Source: Schizochytrium sp. CCTCC M209059
Taxonomy: Eukaryota; Sar; Bigyra; Thraustochytrida; Thraustochytriidae
Direction: 5' to 3'
Assembly: GCA_000818945.1 (NCBI GenBank)
Contig: KN805370.1
Span: 198,111 to 262,110 of the forward strand
DNA length: 64,000 nucleotides
The notes under the pieces are model-generated. The model was not told where the DNA came from, did not search any database, and saw nothing but the letters and a program-made list of their open reading frames with translations. Shown here piece after piece: positions 31,201 to 39,983 of the stretch (the stretch's first letter is position 1; each line of letters starts with the position of its first letter). Both the position numbers and the translations under genes were made by a program.

Positions 31201-32210
31201 TCGTCTTGGCACTTGAAAATGAGCGCGGGCGTCTTTTGGGTGGCGAAGTTGTGGAGGAACTCATCGACGGCGTGCTCGACTTCATGTTGGAGGGTTGGAT
31301 CTTTGGGGAGCGTGACTCGGAAGCGTTCAAGCCTGCCACCGGCGATCGTGACGACGAAGGCAACGCAGGAAATGCCCGAGAGCTCCCTGCAGAGAAATGG
31401 GCGAGCATCTCTCGCAGCGTCGCGCGCAGAGAGCGCCGTCAGAAGGCGGTGGACATGAAGGCAGACGTAAAGCACCAGCTCGACGAGACGGAGAATGTGC
31501 TTCGCTTCGGCATCTTCACCATGACGCTAATGTACTTTCGTGCCATGACGCTTTTGCGCAAGTCGCGATTTGACGGACGTCACGGGCCAGGCAGCCACCA
31601 CCGACGGCGAGGAGCGAATTCAATTGGCATGGATGCTGCAGCTATTGCAGCGGAACGCCAGCGGATGCAATCGACCGCGGCGCACGTGGCAGGGCGGAAA
31701 CGCGCAATGGATTTCGCCATGGAAAAGGCGCTGGCAGGCGAGAAAGTGCGGCATGCACGCGTCGAAAAGCGACTCGAGGACGAGAGGGCAAAGCTTCAGA
31801 AACGCGCGCAGCAGGCGAGGCGCGAGGCCACTGCAGCCATCAAAATTCAGAGTGTCGCGCGAGGTCATTTGGGTCGTCGCGCGGCAGTTGCCTGGGCAGC
31901 TCGCCGCCTTCAGATCATTGCGCTGGAAAATTTGCGCGAGGCTGCTGCAATCGCCCTGCAGCGTGTCTTCCGCGGCTTTCAGGCACGCAAAATTGCCGAA
32001 GATCGTCGCTTCGAGCTTGCGGAGTTTGTCGCGGCCATCCGAGCCGCTGAGGCCAAGGAAGAAGAAGAGGAGTTCTTTCGGCAAAACCCGCTGCAGCGAA
32101 TCTTACACAACGCCAGACGTTTACTGCGCGCTTCCCGTTCGCCAAAGCCTGGCATCATGAATGCAGGCGACGATGCAATCTTCGATCCTGATCCGCCCGG
32201 CCATTTTTAA
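25254..32210 (+). CDS. Giant coiled-coil/IQ protein with alpha/beta-hydrolase-like N-terminal domain
   Basis: 2318 residues, function not established. About 300-540 resemble an alpha/beta-hydrolase fold: strands LVDIVLVED and LRVILVSLF, a nucleophile-elbow-like RPWVLAGVGVGANVAMH (about 378-394) and a late LKAGHNVW His (about 510). The elbow has Gly where hydrolases have Ser/Asp/Cys, so it is probably non-catalytic. Next come a Lys/Arg-rich and acidic linker, long Glu/Lys/Arg coiled coils (about 645-1130 and further blocks), a beta-rich segment (about 1289-1400, DLVVIQLVVHVVYKGGFD), an Asp/Glu run near 1800, a CQACNTSPC cluster (about 1867), and two IQ calmodulin-binding motifs: IKIQSVARGHLGRRAA and IALQRVFRGFQARK (about 2195-2250). 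The architecture suggests a Ca2+/calmodulin-linked axonemal or cytoskeletal scaffold (inference). Next gene: same strand, 385 bp downstream. Confidence 0.85.
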   Translation: MDNTLEDNEASLWVLRALWTAGDKWCRTMKAQRARGADTGGSSEGDDGKEHFPCAIPDTLLYESGAPRKLMRADAASGDATFELLAMDDPKALLDVVLKMSTTYNQCLIWYASGECEELSVTRLFEVFSSLEWQRQIVCVQGYTPPTKHLVPLDYPMFSLCSDPDMVQVLDRLTHFLNTWSPQHTIKGLTARFALYQEDSHAARMKASVPSSSPSSPTKKRRGPRSKQREPTCLRLPTICFAEHVTFAKCLRNVAAHTPKSNGRVEDTNGVSAAVNSKAEADANSSGGLDLSFEDYAQVYSSTVRDLVDIVLVEDCLEPLPELRNFARTTAQNGLRVILVSLFKDTRPAAIPPSNVLLSNWLHRLVEHLGVGKGRKRPWVLAGVGVGANVAMHMAAYRKCTNLQAFVNVNGFAHVDRTLLRALRSSLAEEAHPEASRILASLRTEFLDLRSALHLLRVPMVLVQSTESRLVLPMHVETILNTRGAPRTVSSSLRDCIRHQDQVQNHVMWLKAGHNVWSSRQDFMSNLFDQIYGILRNINDIKLIAEKQEQEIAPPACPEAPTKDSEEAVATPSQVIEGSLKKDDADGLAELDRSHSRRHRSRRRRKGRHHNKSNVDSSSASDDDEDEDDEGGNTQAGVQRRGKARARSRETIERERAEREALRQKEAKRLRMELFWKNRPTEAEERSMMMDADSFSKDLRRTWREEQKWIKQQALVKERLEELQKARDTDKAREEDQVKRKLEREKTKRYLTRQVLLDDDAEAAINALEDGMETKAVLGSSVSGASKIRLDFIRIAQRQALDIEHSQALLAKIKVTQAQRDTSAKRVAELERAIILLRATAHVGARGKASRQRMRKAEQASAELGDVVRSRDETVSLVHAINVKLKDMQSDISKVNSRIQTDAIILQRRASEMDDMVARLADLLQELDEENASLCVRRKEAVRQHHSVTGLHEIAQARLRDIEDELERCRHIDTKYCDSSIWQAGVMQRIRTSELINYLTSERLTIAERIEYMAEEVTSQEESITRIDSRLAQLQRDRANVVAQRKFINGALVLFRSGEIKRKAQADYQQQQEEEANKEKLQSGAPNGDDEYQDDLVFSSSKGKFAGDDRNGGADKKASFARQTFHADLASEVRRKPPMARTQDEREWIALDMCINRYSELYEEEDVHKYRHYRPTELTDEIIDVLYELPEELNLALPFIRSVAQMRAYQLIQRFSFGNDPDELLRLDRVNARLRRKGEKQYRVFNSAEHYRLTLQEEDRLEADDDKTAVLLRDSWTRLYHVDEQDLNFRQGRVHSFFTPHDLVVIQLVVHVVYKGGFDERGYANGRLSAALYLNETIPIGVCSQSHEVSLSSSDAMGRFTLIHDPEEDGIPLQHGRYQVVVGAASLTQYSITVLAETCKSIKSVEFDARSEAIALHDRLIEIDEATEHLTVSLYLSERKLSLVAGIVKDAEARCEALEHEMAMIARVLLKRREREELGPGFTPEKGQDEEDFEIDEETLKKCTAKNLSKLEREFDKWVRLAASRRTEHHDCRRGTADMTNAKRELREEKAAKTSRLAALKRMGMVTEEEIALGVASRTAKLSAAAERDRQNAQTAIENILSEQSNADACWSDAYLILHPESAIRAGGADPSLQAPGGTCNREDLLALMFTETESLQGPKAIIMHHLLRERAHPLERGCLVEPMLREPRMLRHEKLTFDVKAAEVVTDVDRRCRLVLAELERANESKDAFMDSSVLHSSEQRFPIRILRNELNRELDRLLSLQVKEQENFILKELRRKERDSFILAQATKEDDLAELMSSSDEEDEEDDGDENQEGDDGDSEIGDVKVRKRQSRDDGNASDDDGDPDSTAARINAAKAKAAAERAFCQACNTSPCSYQPPVDLVKTEERKMELRKELEAVRRIDVNVKFVESTVARSVKQGGSSRMLRTDLLRELDAELISLERKIRLQIVDEELHMACASKSAFVETKALHGYKQVQWTQNVVLALENERGRLLGGEVVEELIDGVLDFMLEGWIFGERDSEAFKPATGDRDDEGNAGNARELPAEKWASISRSVARRERRQKAVDMKADVKHQLDETENVLRFGIFTMTLMYFRAMTLLRKSRFDGRHGPGSHHRRRGANSIGMDAAAIAAERQRMQSTAAHVAGRKRAMDFAMEKALAGEKVRHARVEKRLEDERAKLQKRAQQARREATAAIKIQSVARGHLGRRAAVAWAARRLQIIALENLREAAAIALQRVFRGFQARKIAEDRRFELAEFVAAIRAAEAKEEEEEFFRQNPLQRILHNARRLLRASRSPKPGIMNAGDDAIFDPDPPGHF

Positions 32211-32595
32211 GTCTATAACTCATGAACTGCATTTCCTGCCTCCCGATTGATGTCTTTCGCAACGAAGTATGTTTCCGAATCGACTCCCGTCATGGCGTTC
32301 TTCTTGCTTCTTCTTTCCTTCTTCTCTAGCCTCCTTCCTTCCCTCCCTTTCTCTTTTGCGATCCGGTAGTCAAGTTTACCCGTTACGGACTGCGTGGCGC
32401 TGCCACTGGCACAGTGGCACTGGCACTGCGGCTGCTCATCATGTGCGTGCTCTGAGAAAGCAGACAACGCAGATCACATGGTTGTGCGGGGTTCCCATAC
32501 CTGAAAGGTAAAGCCCTCGTGTCATCACGAGACCGACGAGCGGAGAGAGCTCCGCTGTGCCCAACCTCAGGGCAAGAGAGGGAGAGAGACGCACC
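32211..32595. other. Spacer between the two coiled-coil genes
   Basis: 385 bp on the same-strand junction. It has a TTCTT/CCTTCC pyrimidine stretch (about 32301-32350) and a GGCACTGGCAC/GTGGCACTGGCACTG direct repeat (about 32398-32430). The frame of the next gene is open from 32557 but starts there with GTG, so this part is treated as leader. Confidence 0.5.
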
Positions 32596-35286
32596 ATGGA
32601 AGACGCTCTACACAAGCTCAACGCCTTTTTGGCACCGGGCACAGATTACCCCGAGCCAAATGCTGCCGAGACAACGGGGAAGGCCAAAGAAGACGTCTTC
32701 TTTCGCTTCGATAAGGCACTTCTTCAAGACCTGGAAGCAGACGAGATCTTGGAGCTACTCATTCGCGAGCTTCATGTATGCGCTCCCCTGCTACAGGGTA
32801 TACGTGATCAATATGAAAATTTCCTTTCTTCTGGAGATCATGTAGAGAAAATGGCGCTCCTGCAATTGTCGGGTTCTGAAACAAATGGCGCTTCTACGAA
32901 ACCAGAAACTCGCGCAGATGCAAAGCATGACTCAAGCAGATCTTGTGACGCTACTGCCTCTATCGAAAAGGATGTCCCTGTGGCGCCAAATCCCAGGCTT
33001 GAATCGTGTACAAATGGTCGCAGCAGTCCAAACGTGCGATCCCGTCGACTCATTGACCGCAAGTTGCGCAGCGGCGCCCATCACGACCTCGAGGTGGCAG
33101 TATTAGATGTTCGTAATGTGCACGAAGGAGCTGGATTTGATTGGACACGCGTGAAAAAGTGCTCGCAAAGCCTTCAGGGTGTCGTTGAAGTGATTCCCAT
33201 TTACTCGCAGACATTTGAGCGGGTCGCGGAGCGGCTCTCAACCTCGAGACCACTTCTCGCCTCTGCTTTGCTTCATGTGTGGAAAATGCATCTCGAGGTT
33301 CTTATGGCAGTGCTTTCACGGTGCAAGCAGGACATGGCTCCAGACGCGGAGAATGCGCAACTCGTCAAGGATATAAAGCGACTCGCTAATCGATATGACT
33401 CGAATCGGCAGCTCTTGGCTCACGCAACGCAGGAAATCGATGTGCTCAATCGTCAGCGAAACGAGCTTCAAGGCAGACTCGCTGGAAAAGAAGAGACATT
33501 GTCGGCACTGGTTGAGCAAGAGCGTTTGCTCTTCACGATGGAACAGGACTTTGAGCACTTGGTTACACTCGCAAAGCAAGAATTCGAATTCGAGCAGGCT
33601 CGCGCTGAGGCAGATGTGCCTCCAGCAGCGGCATCTGAGACAACGTTAGATGATTCGCAGGAAAAGCCCGAAGATCATCGAGACTCGGATGTAAAAGCTC
33701 AATTGCAAAAGGTAGACGAGCGCGAGGAAGACAGTGAAGCAGTGAATGACGACGAAAGCGGTGCTGGCGGCCGGGGCGATGACAACAAAGAGTCTACGCT
33801 TTGCATATCTGAAATGCTGGGAAAAGGTCTTTTGGCAAACGCAAAAGCTTCTCCCGATGGCAAGCAGTCATTGTCCTCCCAGAGGGAGGAGGACGATGCC
33901 CTCACCGTCCCGCGATCCCTGTCACGATGCTCGGGAACCACGTGCTCGTCATCCTCGAGTGACTCGCTGGGAGAAGCCATGGAACTCGCCGAGGAGGAAG
34001 CCATTGAGAAAGAACTCGCGGCGATGAACAAGGAGATTGAGGACGTGGAGCGTGAAGTAGAAAGGGCGCAAGAGGCACGCGAGAAAGAGCGAGAAGTACG
34101 ACGTAGGAAACAGCTCATCAAAGTCAAGGACCTGGACGTGCTTAGAGCACTTTGTGAAGAAGTCGAGAGCCTGACTCTGCGTTTCGAGCGATCGTACACG
34201 CAGAAACGTCAACACTTCAAACATGAGGACATGCTACATTTGGCGAGCTGGGAGACGAGCGAAAATGAAGAAGCGCAACTTGACAAGCGACGAACGAAGA
34301 AAAAACCGCAGGGAAAAGGATCTTCTTCGCCCAAAAAAGCACGCGCCTCGCCAACGAAAAAGAAAGCACAAGTTTCAAAGAATGGGAAAGACAAGGCGTC
34401 TCAGCAACCAGATCAAGCCAAACGAGCGGTACTGCGTTCAAATGCAGCACCGCTTTCGCGCTTTGACATTCCCGCATCTGTTCTGGCAAGCTTCCGAACT
34501 CCTGCTGACGATTCAGTGTTTACAAGAGGCGGTGGTCGCATCACTTGGTCACTACGGAATGTATTTGAAGCGATCACTCGAGTCCACTTTTGGGTGCTTG
34601 ATCGACGGCGACGGGCGTATTTCGAAAGAGATCCCTTTGCGACGAGGGTGGCAGATGTTTTCCATGAGGAATATGGGGACATTGATCTTGCGGACTGCGC
34701 CCTGGCAAATTTCCACCTTTCTTTGATTCGCTGGAAGACTACCCGCGTGGGTATCGAAGTCTTCCGCAAGCTCTGTGACGCTCCGAGCGATCTCGTCTGC
34801 CGCTTTTATGACTTTCTAGCTGCTCTACAGCCAAGATTACTGCAAGACGCGGACGCTGGGGCACTCTGGACCGACTTGGAGTTGGTTCGAGGCGCCGCGA
34901 AACGCTGTTTCCTATCATCTGTGTATGAAAAAACCCTCTCGCGCGGGAATGAAAGCCCTCAGACGCCTGGGAGCTCTTCACATCATGACGACGCGGCGAC
35001 GGAGGAAAACATAGATGTGGTTGCTGATGACGTCGATGACGATGATATCGATGACGATAACGACATGCGGAAAGGGAACTCTGTTGGTCTTCGCATGGGC
35101 AGCAAGAAAGAGCAGAATGAAGCATGGAGATTGATGGAAAGCGAACTCGAAGAATTTGCTTGCAAAATGGAAGGCGAAGCTGAATTGATGATATGCGTGG
35201 ATGATGTAGCCATGCTTCTTCTCCAGAGCGGTAGCTTCGGACAAATTACATTTGCTGACAGCGAGACGTCTTCCACTGCCCACTAA
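32596..35286 (+). CDS. Coiled-coil protein, possibly flagellar (TSNAXIP1-N-like segment)
   Basis: 896 residues from the ATG at 32596, which has an ACC-ATG-G context; the longer frame opens with GTG. An N-terminal helical segment (about 40-85; ELLIRELHVCAPLLQGIRDQY) resembles, weakly, the N-terminal domain of translin-associated-factor-X-interacting protein 1. A Lys/Arg-flanked coiled coil lies near 255-325, and a strongly charged helix (AEEEAIEKELAAMNKEIEDV) near 455-530. A basic Ser/Lys linker (KKKPQGKGSSSPKK) then leads to a C-terminal globular domain (about 620-790) containing ITWSLRNVFEAITRVHFW and DLADCALANFHLSLIRWK. An acidic Asp-rich segment follows. It lies downstream of the giant IQ protein on the same strand; a joint flagellar or basal-body role is only inference. 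Confidence 0.78.
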   Translation: MEDALHKLNAFLAPGTDYPEPNAAETTGKAKEDVFFRFDKALLQDLEADEILELLIRELHVCAPLLQGIRDQYENFLSSGDHVEKMALLQLSGSETNGASTKPETRADAKHDSSRSCDATASIEKDVPVAPNPRLESCTNGRSSPNVRSRRLIDRKLRSGAHHDLEVAVLDVRNVHEGAGFDWTRVKKCSQSLQGVVEVIPIYSQTFERVAERLSTSRPLLASALLHVWKMHLEVLMAVLSRCKQDMAPDAENAQLVKDIKRLANRYDSNRQLLAHATQEIDVLNRQRNELQGRLAGKEETLSALVEQERLLFTMEQDFEHLVTLAKQEFEFEQARAEADVPPAAASETTLDDSQEKPEDHRDSDVKAQLQKVDEREEDSEAVNDDESGAGGRGDDNKESTLCISEMLGKGLLANAKASPDGKQSLSSQREEDDALTVPRSLSRCSGTTCSSSSSDSLGEAMELAEEEAIEKELAAMNKEIEDVEREVERAQEAREKEREVRRRKQLIKVKDLDVLRALCEEVESLTLRFERSYTQKRQHFKHEDMLHLASWETSENEEAQLDKRRTKKKPQGKGSSSPKKARASPTKKKAQVSKNGKDKASQQPDQAKRAVLRSNAAPLSRFDIPASVLASFRTPADDSVFTRGGGRITWSLRNVFEAITRVHFWVLDRRRRAYFERDPFATRVADVFHEEYGDIDLADCALANFHLSLIRWKTTRVGIEVFRKLCDAPSDLVCRFYDFLAALQPRLLQDADAGALWTDLELVRGAAKRCFLSSVYEKTLSRGNESPQTPGSSSHHDDAATEENIDVVADDVDDDDIDDDNDMRKGNSVGLRMGSKKEQNEAWRLMESELEEFACKMEGEAELMICVDDVAMLLLQSGSFGQITFADSETSSTAH

Positions 35287-35685
35287 CAAAAAAAAACGAA
35301 TAAGATGGACTGTATGTAAAAGTGAGAAGAAACAGGCTCAATATAAAGCTTGAGCTCAAGCATCTGGTCTACCTGGACACTGACTGTAAAAAGCAAGTAG
35401 AACAACCACCAAAAAAGGAGTTGCAATGGAAGGCCGCCCGCTGCAGGCCGCGCGTGTAAGCGTTCAGTTTTTCATAGTGTATCATAAGTGACAGCGGTGC
35501 AGTCTGCGCGCGCGGAAGGCACGGCATGAAAAGGCCGCAGTGCGAAGAGAATACGGGGCTCTAAAAGGGCTGCGGCACATGATAGCCATCGCGCCGCAGC
35601 TCAAAGAACGCAGCACAGGCTTCCTTCCAGTCGCTCATCCATCTACGTACCCGAAAATTAAGGTTTGCAGGATCGAAAGTTGTAT
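35287..35685. other. Convergent spacer containing a short minus-strand ORF
   Basis: Between the stops of the 896-codon gene (+) and coatomer zeta (-). Mostly A-rich 3' flank, plus a 25-codon minus-strand ORF (35561-35638). Confidence 0.5.
35561..35638 (-). CDS. Possible 25-residue small ORF downstream of COPZ
   Basis: ATG at 35638 and TAG at 35561-35563 encode MSDWKEACAAFFELRRDGYH followed by VPQPF. Codon third positions favour G/C as in neighbouring genes, and the peptide is compositionally ordinary rather than low complexity. It starts 48 bases after the coatomer zeta stop on the same strand, so it could be a downstream small ORF of that transcript, a separate microprotein, or chance. No family recognised. 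Confidence 0.25.
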   Translation of the reverse strand: MSDWKEACAAFFELRRDGYHVPQPF

Positions 35686-36219
35686 TTAATTCCGGAATGA
35701 CTTGGCAAGTTGGTCCCTTGCGCTCTGCAGCGCCTGAGAAATCGTGAGCTCGTTCATGGGGGTCTCGCCGGTGGCTCCCTTCATGAGCACGCGGTTGGCG
35801 ATGGCGACTGGGTCCGTTTCGAGGATGAGACCGCCGTCGACAAGTTCGTCGACCGTAAGAAGTACGAGGTCGAGATTGTCGAGCAAGGTGCGCTTTTCGA
35901 GGTGGCTGCGCAAGATCCCGCTAAGGGCCTCGAACATGGCATCGAGAATAGTGGTGAGAATGAGCTCGTTCTCATCCGGTTCTCCGCACACGTAGAAAAT
36001 AACGTCGATGCCGGCGCGATAGACAACGACAGTGTTGTCGAGCATCACGATCTCGGCCTCTGACCTTGCGTTCTGGCCGCGTGTTTTCTGGAACAGGCTT
36101 CGCTCGAACTCGAGCTGCGCCTTTTGGTCCCGCAGCGACTTCGCAAAGTACTTTGCGTGCATGCGCGATCCATCGGCACTATCCAAGATCACCACGCCCT
36201 TGACGCTAGGCGTTGCCAT
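35686..36219 (-). CDS. COPZ: Coatomer zeta subunit
   Basis: Small subunit of the COPI F-subcomplex, which pairs with gamma-COP and coats Golgi-to-ER retrograde vesicles. 177 residues from the ATG at 36219; the frame extends to a TTG at 36249, and the conserved N-terminus VKGVVILDSADGSRMHAKYF follows the chosen start closely. Seen: a longin-like fold with VVVYRAGIDVIFYVCG, ENELILTTILDAMFEALSGI, LDLVLLTVDELVDGGLILETDP and the end SQALQSARDQLAKSFRN, all typical of the family. Length equals that of animal and plant zeta-COP. Confidence 0.97.
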   Translation of the reverse strand: MATPSVKGVVILDSADGSRMHAKYFAKSLRDQKAQLEFERSLFQKTRGQNARSEAEIVMLDNTVVVYRAGIDVIFYVCGEPDENELILTTILDAMFEALSGILRSHLEKRTLLDNLDLVLLTVDELVDGGLILETDPVAIANRVLMKGATGETPMNELTISQALQSARDQLAKSFRN

Positions 36220-38813
36220 CTTCTTCGTCAAACTGCCTGACCCACGCAAGGCAAAACCAGGACGAAACGCCTAGCAAACGTCTAGTCCTCTCGTACGCGT
36301 CGCCGGCTCCAGGCCAGACAGCTCGATCTGCCTTCTCGCTAGGGACGTCCGCCCCGCCTGCTCCGGCGCCCACGCCGTCGCTGGGCCTCGCCTCTGCGCC
36401 TAAGCCTGCCTCCCCGTCCGGCGCCGCACGTCCTCGCTGAAGGAGATCTGCGTCGCGCGCGCTGCGAGCTCGAGACGGCGATGATGATGATGATACTTTG
36501 CCGGTTTGGCAACGTGGCCAGCTCATCGCTCTATTGGGGGTTAGTCCGCGATTACGGCTACTGTCGATTTATCGACGGTTATCTCGAGCATCTCGTGGAG
36601 ATTGACAGGCGCGAGGCGACCTGGTCAACGGGGAAGGCCCTTGGATGCGCGCCCTGAGGCATCCAACGAGCAGCGCAGCTTTTGAGACGAGCGATAGCGT
36701 GGAGGATCTGCGATCTATTAAGATTGCGGCAACGTGCTGCGGACTCGTTGCGCTTTTGGCGTTATCGTCGAACTGACGAGGAGTATTTGGCACCTTCGAT
36801 CAATTTCTATCACCGGAGAGAAGAGAGGGAGCTTGATCTACATGTCGGTGTGTGCTTGTGAGCGGTGTGTGCGTGTATCTCTGTTGTTCGAGAGTACTCC
36901 CGTCCGATTTATGTCAGAAAAAATGGGAAGGAAAGAAAAATGCAAGGAATAGCTGAGATCAAGACAGAAAGGCAGCCAGCTGCCCAGCCTCGGAAAATGT
37001 TCTCCCGCATTTGCACATGGCCAACTTCTGCAACAATTTTCCATACATTCCTACATGGTTTTCATATGAGATAAAAACCAAAAAAGATAAAAGCCATGAA
37101 TACGCCCCATTCAGTTATATTTTCGCGTGTTTGTGTGCGTGTCGGAGCGCAGGCTTCTCATCCACCATTCGCCTCAGGCGATACGTACACAGTGGAAGCT
37201 TATCACTATGGCTGGCCTGGCAGTTTCTAGGCTTTGGACTGTGATCAAGGCCAACTAAGCACTGGACCGTGAGTCTTCGGTAATTTCAGAACGTTGACCG
37301 CCTTTTCAGTTCAATGCATGTAGGTATACATACAGTCCTCTTATTCGAGCACGATGATGTTCGAAAAGCTCGGCCGAGCTCTTCGTTCTCCTTCTTTCCC
37401 CCACCCTCTCGCGATCGTCTTGCTCGCATACGGCTTGTAATTCGTTCGAACTGGACCTCGTCCAAGCTTCGCGTGTGCGCTTCATGCTGTCTCATCGTAC
37501 AAACTCGTATTCCTCCACTGTTTTTTTCCGATTATGATACCACTATAGAAAATCAACATCTTTGCCAACTCAAATACACACTGTGGTAAATTTATTCTAG
37601 ACTTAAAGGCACTATTTTGGTGAGAATTGTTCCCACACCTTGTAAATTCCCCCACGTGCTCCTCTCAACGGCCATCTTCAGTGTACATGCTTCACTTATG
37701 ATTCTCCAGTGCTAATTCCCACAGCGAGCACATCAAGTCTCAGTGTATCTCAGTCGTAAATTGGTAATGCTCTACTGACGTTAGTCTGTAGTCAGGCACC
37801 AGTGTCGGCGAAATATTTATGAGGGCTGGAGCCACCGCAGCCGCGTGGCGCGAGGCCTCCTGCCCCTTCTCTTCGCAGAGGCCCGTTCGATGGATCGATC
37901 GACTGTTCGTTCGTTCGTTCGATCAAATCGCCTTTCCTTCTCGCCTCCAGGCCCGTCCTCTCCGCGCCGTTGCCGCCGGAGCCGCCGCCGCCGCCGCAGC
38001 AGCTGCTGCTGCCGGTGCCGCCGCCGCCGCCGCCGCCGCCGCTCCTGCTTCCGCACGTCCCTGCGCGGCGGAGAAGGAACGAGAGGAGGGGGGGGTGCGC
38101 AAGGAAGGCCAAGTTGAAATTGCCTGGCGAGGGTCCATCCATCCATCCATCTCCATCCATCTTTCTCGCGGTGCGCCGACCTCTCTCTCGCGTGGGCAGG
38201 CCGGCGCCGCCTCGCCGCCACCAGCACCGCCCCGCTGGACAGCGCCCGGCGCGGACCCCGCCCCGCGCATCGCGCACGCCGCAGCACCAGCAGACCCGCT
38301 AGGCAGAAAGAAAGGCAGAAAGACTGCCTCGCTCGAAGCCGTCGTCGCGCACACGCGTCGAGCCAGCGAGCCGGCGGCCCAGCCGTGGTGATCCGCTCGC
38401 CCGCTTCTAGCGCGCGAGCGAGCGACTGACCGACCGACCGACCGACCGACCGACCGACCGCGTGCACGTCGACTCCGTCGAGACCCCGCGTCCATCTCGT
38501 CTCGTCTCGTCTCGTCTCGTCTCGTCTCGTCTAGTCTCGTCTCGTCTCGTCCCTTGATTTCGTGTCGCGCCCCGAGGAGGTCGCGGGTACAGAACAAGGA
38601 AAGCTGCGCCGCGACGCGCGCCTCGGCGAGGAGGAGGAGACCACCGCCGCCGCCGCCGCCGCCGCCGAGGAAGAAGTAGAAAGTGAGGAGGAGGCTCGCG
38701 ACTCGCTTGAGCGGGAGCCGCGCGCGCCGCGCGCGTGGAGGAAGCTCCTTCCGACGCACTGCGCTCGTACGCACCCTGGGAAAAAGAGGCCCGAGTCGCT
38801 CGCGGTCTCAACC
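36220..38813. other. 2.6-kb intergenic region between COPZ and GSK3 (divergent)
   Basis: No gene supported. The left part next to COPZ is GC-rich; about 36800-37790 is AT-richer with no repeats of note; 37960-38045 is a GCC-rich tract; CCAT units occur at about 38136-38160; GACC units at 38428-38460; CTCGT units at 38495-38550; GCCGCC repeats at about 38641-38670. The GSK3 frame is open through 38562-38813, but its first codon there is GTG and the residues are Glu/Ala-rich without conservation. Confidence 0.55.
38428..38550. repeat. GACC tetramer tract followed by CTCGT pentamer tract
   Basis: About eight GACC units (38428-38460) and, after 34 bp, about eleven CTCGT units with one CTAGT variant (38495-38550), located 260-390 bp upstream of the GSK3 start codon. 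Confidence 0.9.
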
Positions 38814-39983
38814 ATGTCGTCTGGAATGCACAGTGATAACGCCGGGGGCGAAGCGAACATGAACCAGCATGTTGACGAAGGCAAGGGCGGTGGCGTGGGA
38901 GACCAGCCACAAACCATCAGCTACAGTGCGGAAAAGGTGATTGGCAACGGTTCTTTTGGCGTGGTCTTTCGCGCCGTTGTCGCGCAAACCGGAGAGGTCG
39001 TGGCCATTAAAAAGGTTCTTCAGGACAAACGATTTAAGAACCGCGAGCTTCAGGTGATGCGACAGCTCGATCATCCGAACATCGTACAGCTCAAGCACTG
39101 TTTTTACAGCAATGGTGACAAGGCCGACGAGCTTTACCTGAATCTTGTGCTAGAGTATGTCCCAGAAACGGTGTACCGGATCATTCGCAGGTACCAAAAG
39201 GCCAAGGAAATCGTGCCCGCGCTCTTTGTCAAGCTCTACGTCTACCAACTCTGCAGGGCGCTCGGATACATCCACAGCCTCGGGATCTGTCACCGCGACA
39301 TTAAGCCGCAAAATCTTTTGCTGGATTCGGCCACTCATGCGCTCAAGCTTTGCGACTTTGGAAGTGCAAAGATGCTCGTCCAAGGTGAGCCCAATGTGTC
39401 ATATATTTGCTCGCGCTTCTATCGCGCACCAGAACTCATCTTCGGATCTACAGAATACACGACTGCCATCGATATATGGTCGCTTGGCTGTGTTTTTGGC
39501 GAGCTCATGCTCGGCCAGCCCCTCTTTCCTGGCGGTAGCGGCGTCGACCAGCTCGTAGAGATTATCAAGGTTCTCGGAACGCCTTCTCGCGATGAAATCG
39601 AGGCGATGAATCGATACTACACCGAATTCAAGTTCCCACAAATCCAGGCGCATCCATGGAACAAGATTTTCCGCTCGTCTACGCCACCAGAAGGCATCGA
39701 TCTTGTATCGAGAATGCTCGCCTACAAGCCCAACAACCGGATACTTCCAATTCAGGCCCTGGCACACCCCTTCTTTGATGAGATCAAGGACCCCGACACG
39801 CGGCTCCCGGGCGGCGAGCCTCTTCCTTTGGCATTGCTGGAGCTCACGCCGGATGAGCATGCACAGATTGCGGCCTGCGAGGCGATCGATTTCTCGATCC
39901 CTGCCGCTTCGAATTCTGGCGGCCTTGCATCTGCCTCATTGGCAGCCGCGGCCTCTTCGGAGCAAGATGATGCTTCGCGATAA
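38814..39983 (+). CDS. GSK3: Glycogen synthase kinase 3 (shaggy-like)
   Basis: CMGC-family Ser/Thr kinase with roles in signalling, metabolism and development. 389 residues from the ATG at 38814 (ACC-ATG-T context). Seen: [12 protein letters not shown] (43-54), [17 protein letters not shown] with Lys66 and the GSK3-specific [15 protein letters not shown] with Asp162, CDFGSAK (180-186), and the signature [17 protein letters not shown], with activation-loop Tyr197 corresponding to animal Tyr216. [31 protein letters not shown] and HPWNKIF complete the fold. The N-terminal 35 residues are Gly/Asn-rich and lack the RPRTTSF motif used for Akt inhibition in animals. The C-terminus is a short Ala/Ser tail. 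Confidence 0.98.
   Translation: MSSGMHSDNAGGEANMNQHVDEGKGGGVGDQPQTISYSAEKVIGNGSFGVVFRAVVAQTGEVVAIKKVLQDKRFKNRELQVMRQLDHPNIVQLKHCFYSNGDKADELYLNLVLEYVPETVYRIIRRYQKAKEIVPALFVKLYVYQLCRALGYIHSLGICHRDIKPQNLLLDSATHALKLCDFGSAKMLVQGEPNVSYICSRFYRAPELIFGSTEYTTAIDIWSLGCVFGELMLGQPLFPGGSGVDQLVEIIKVLGTPSRDEIEAMNRYYTEFKFPQIQAHPWNKIFRSSTPPEGIDLVSRMLAYKPNNRILPIQALAHPFFDEIKDPDTRLPGGEPLPLALLELTPDEHAQIAACEAIDFSIPAASNSGGLASASLAAAASSEQDDASR

Noticed and set aside
38562..38813. 84-codon N-terminal extension of GSK3
   Set aside because: It would start at GTG, is Glu/Ala/Arg low complexity, and the conserved protein fits from the ATG at 38814.
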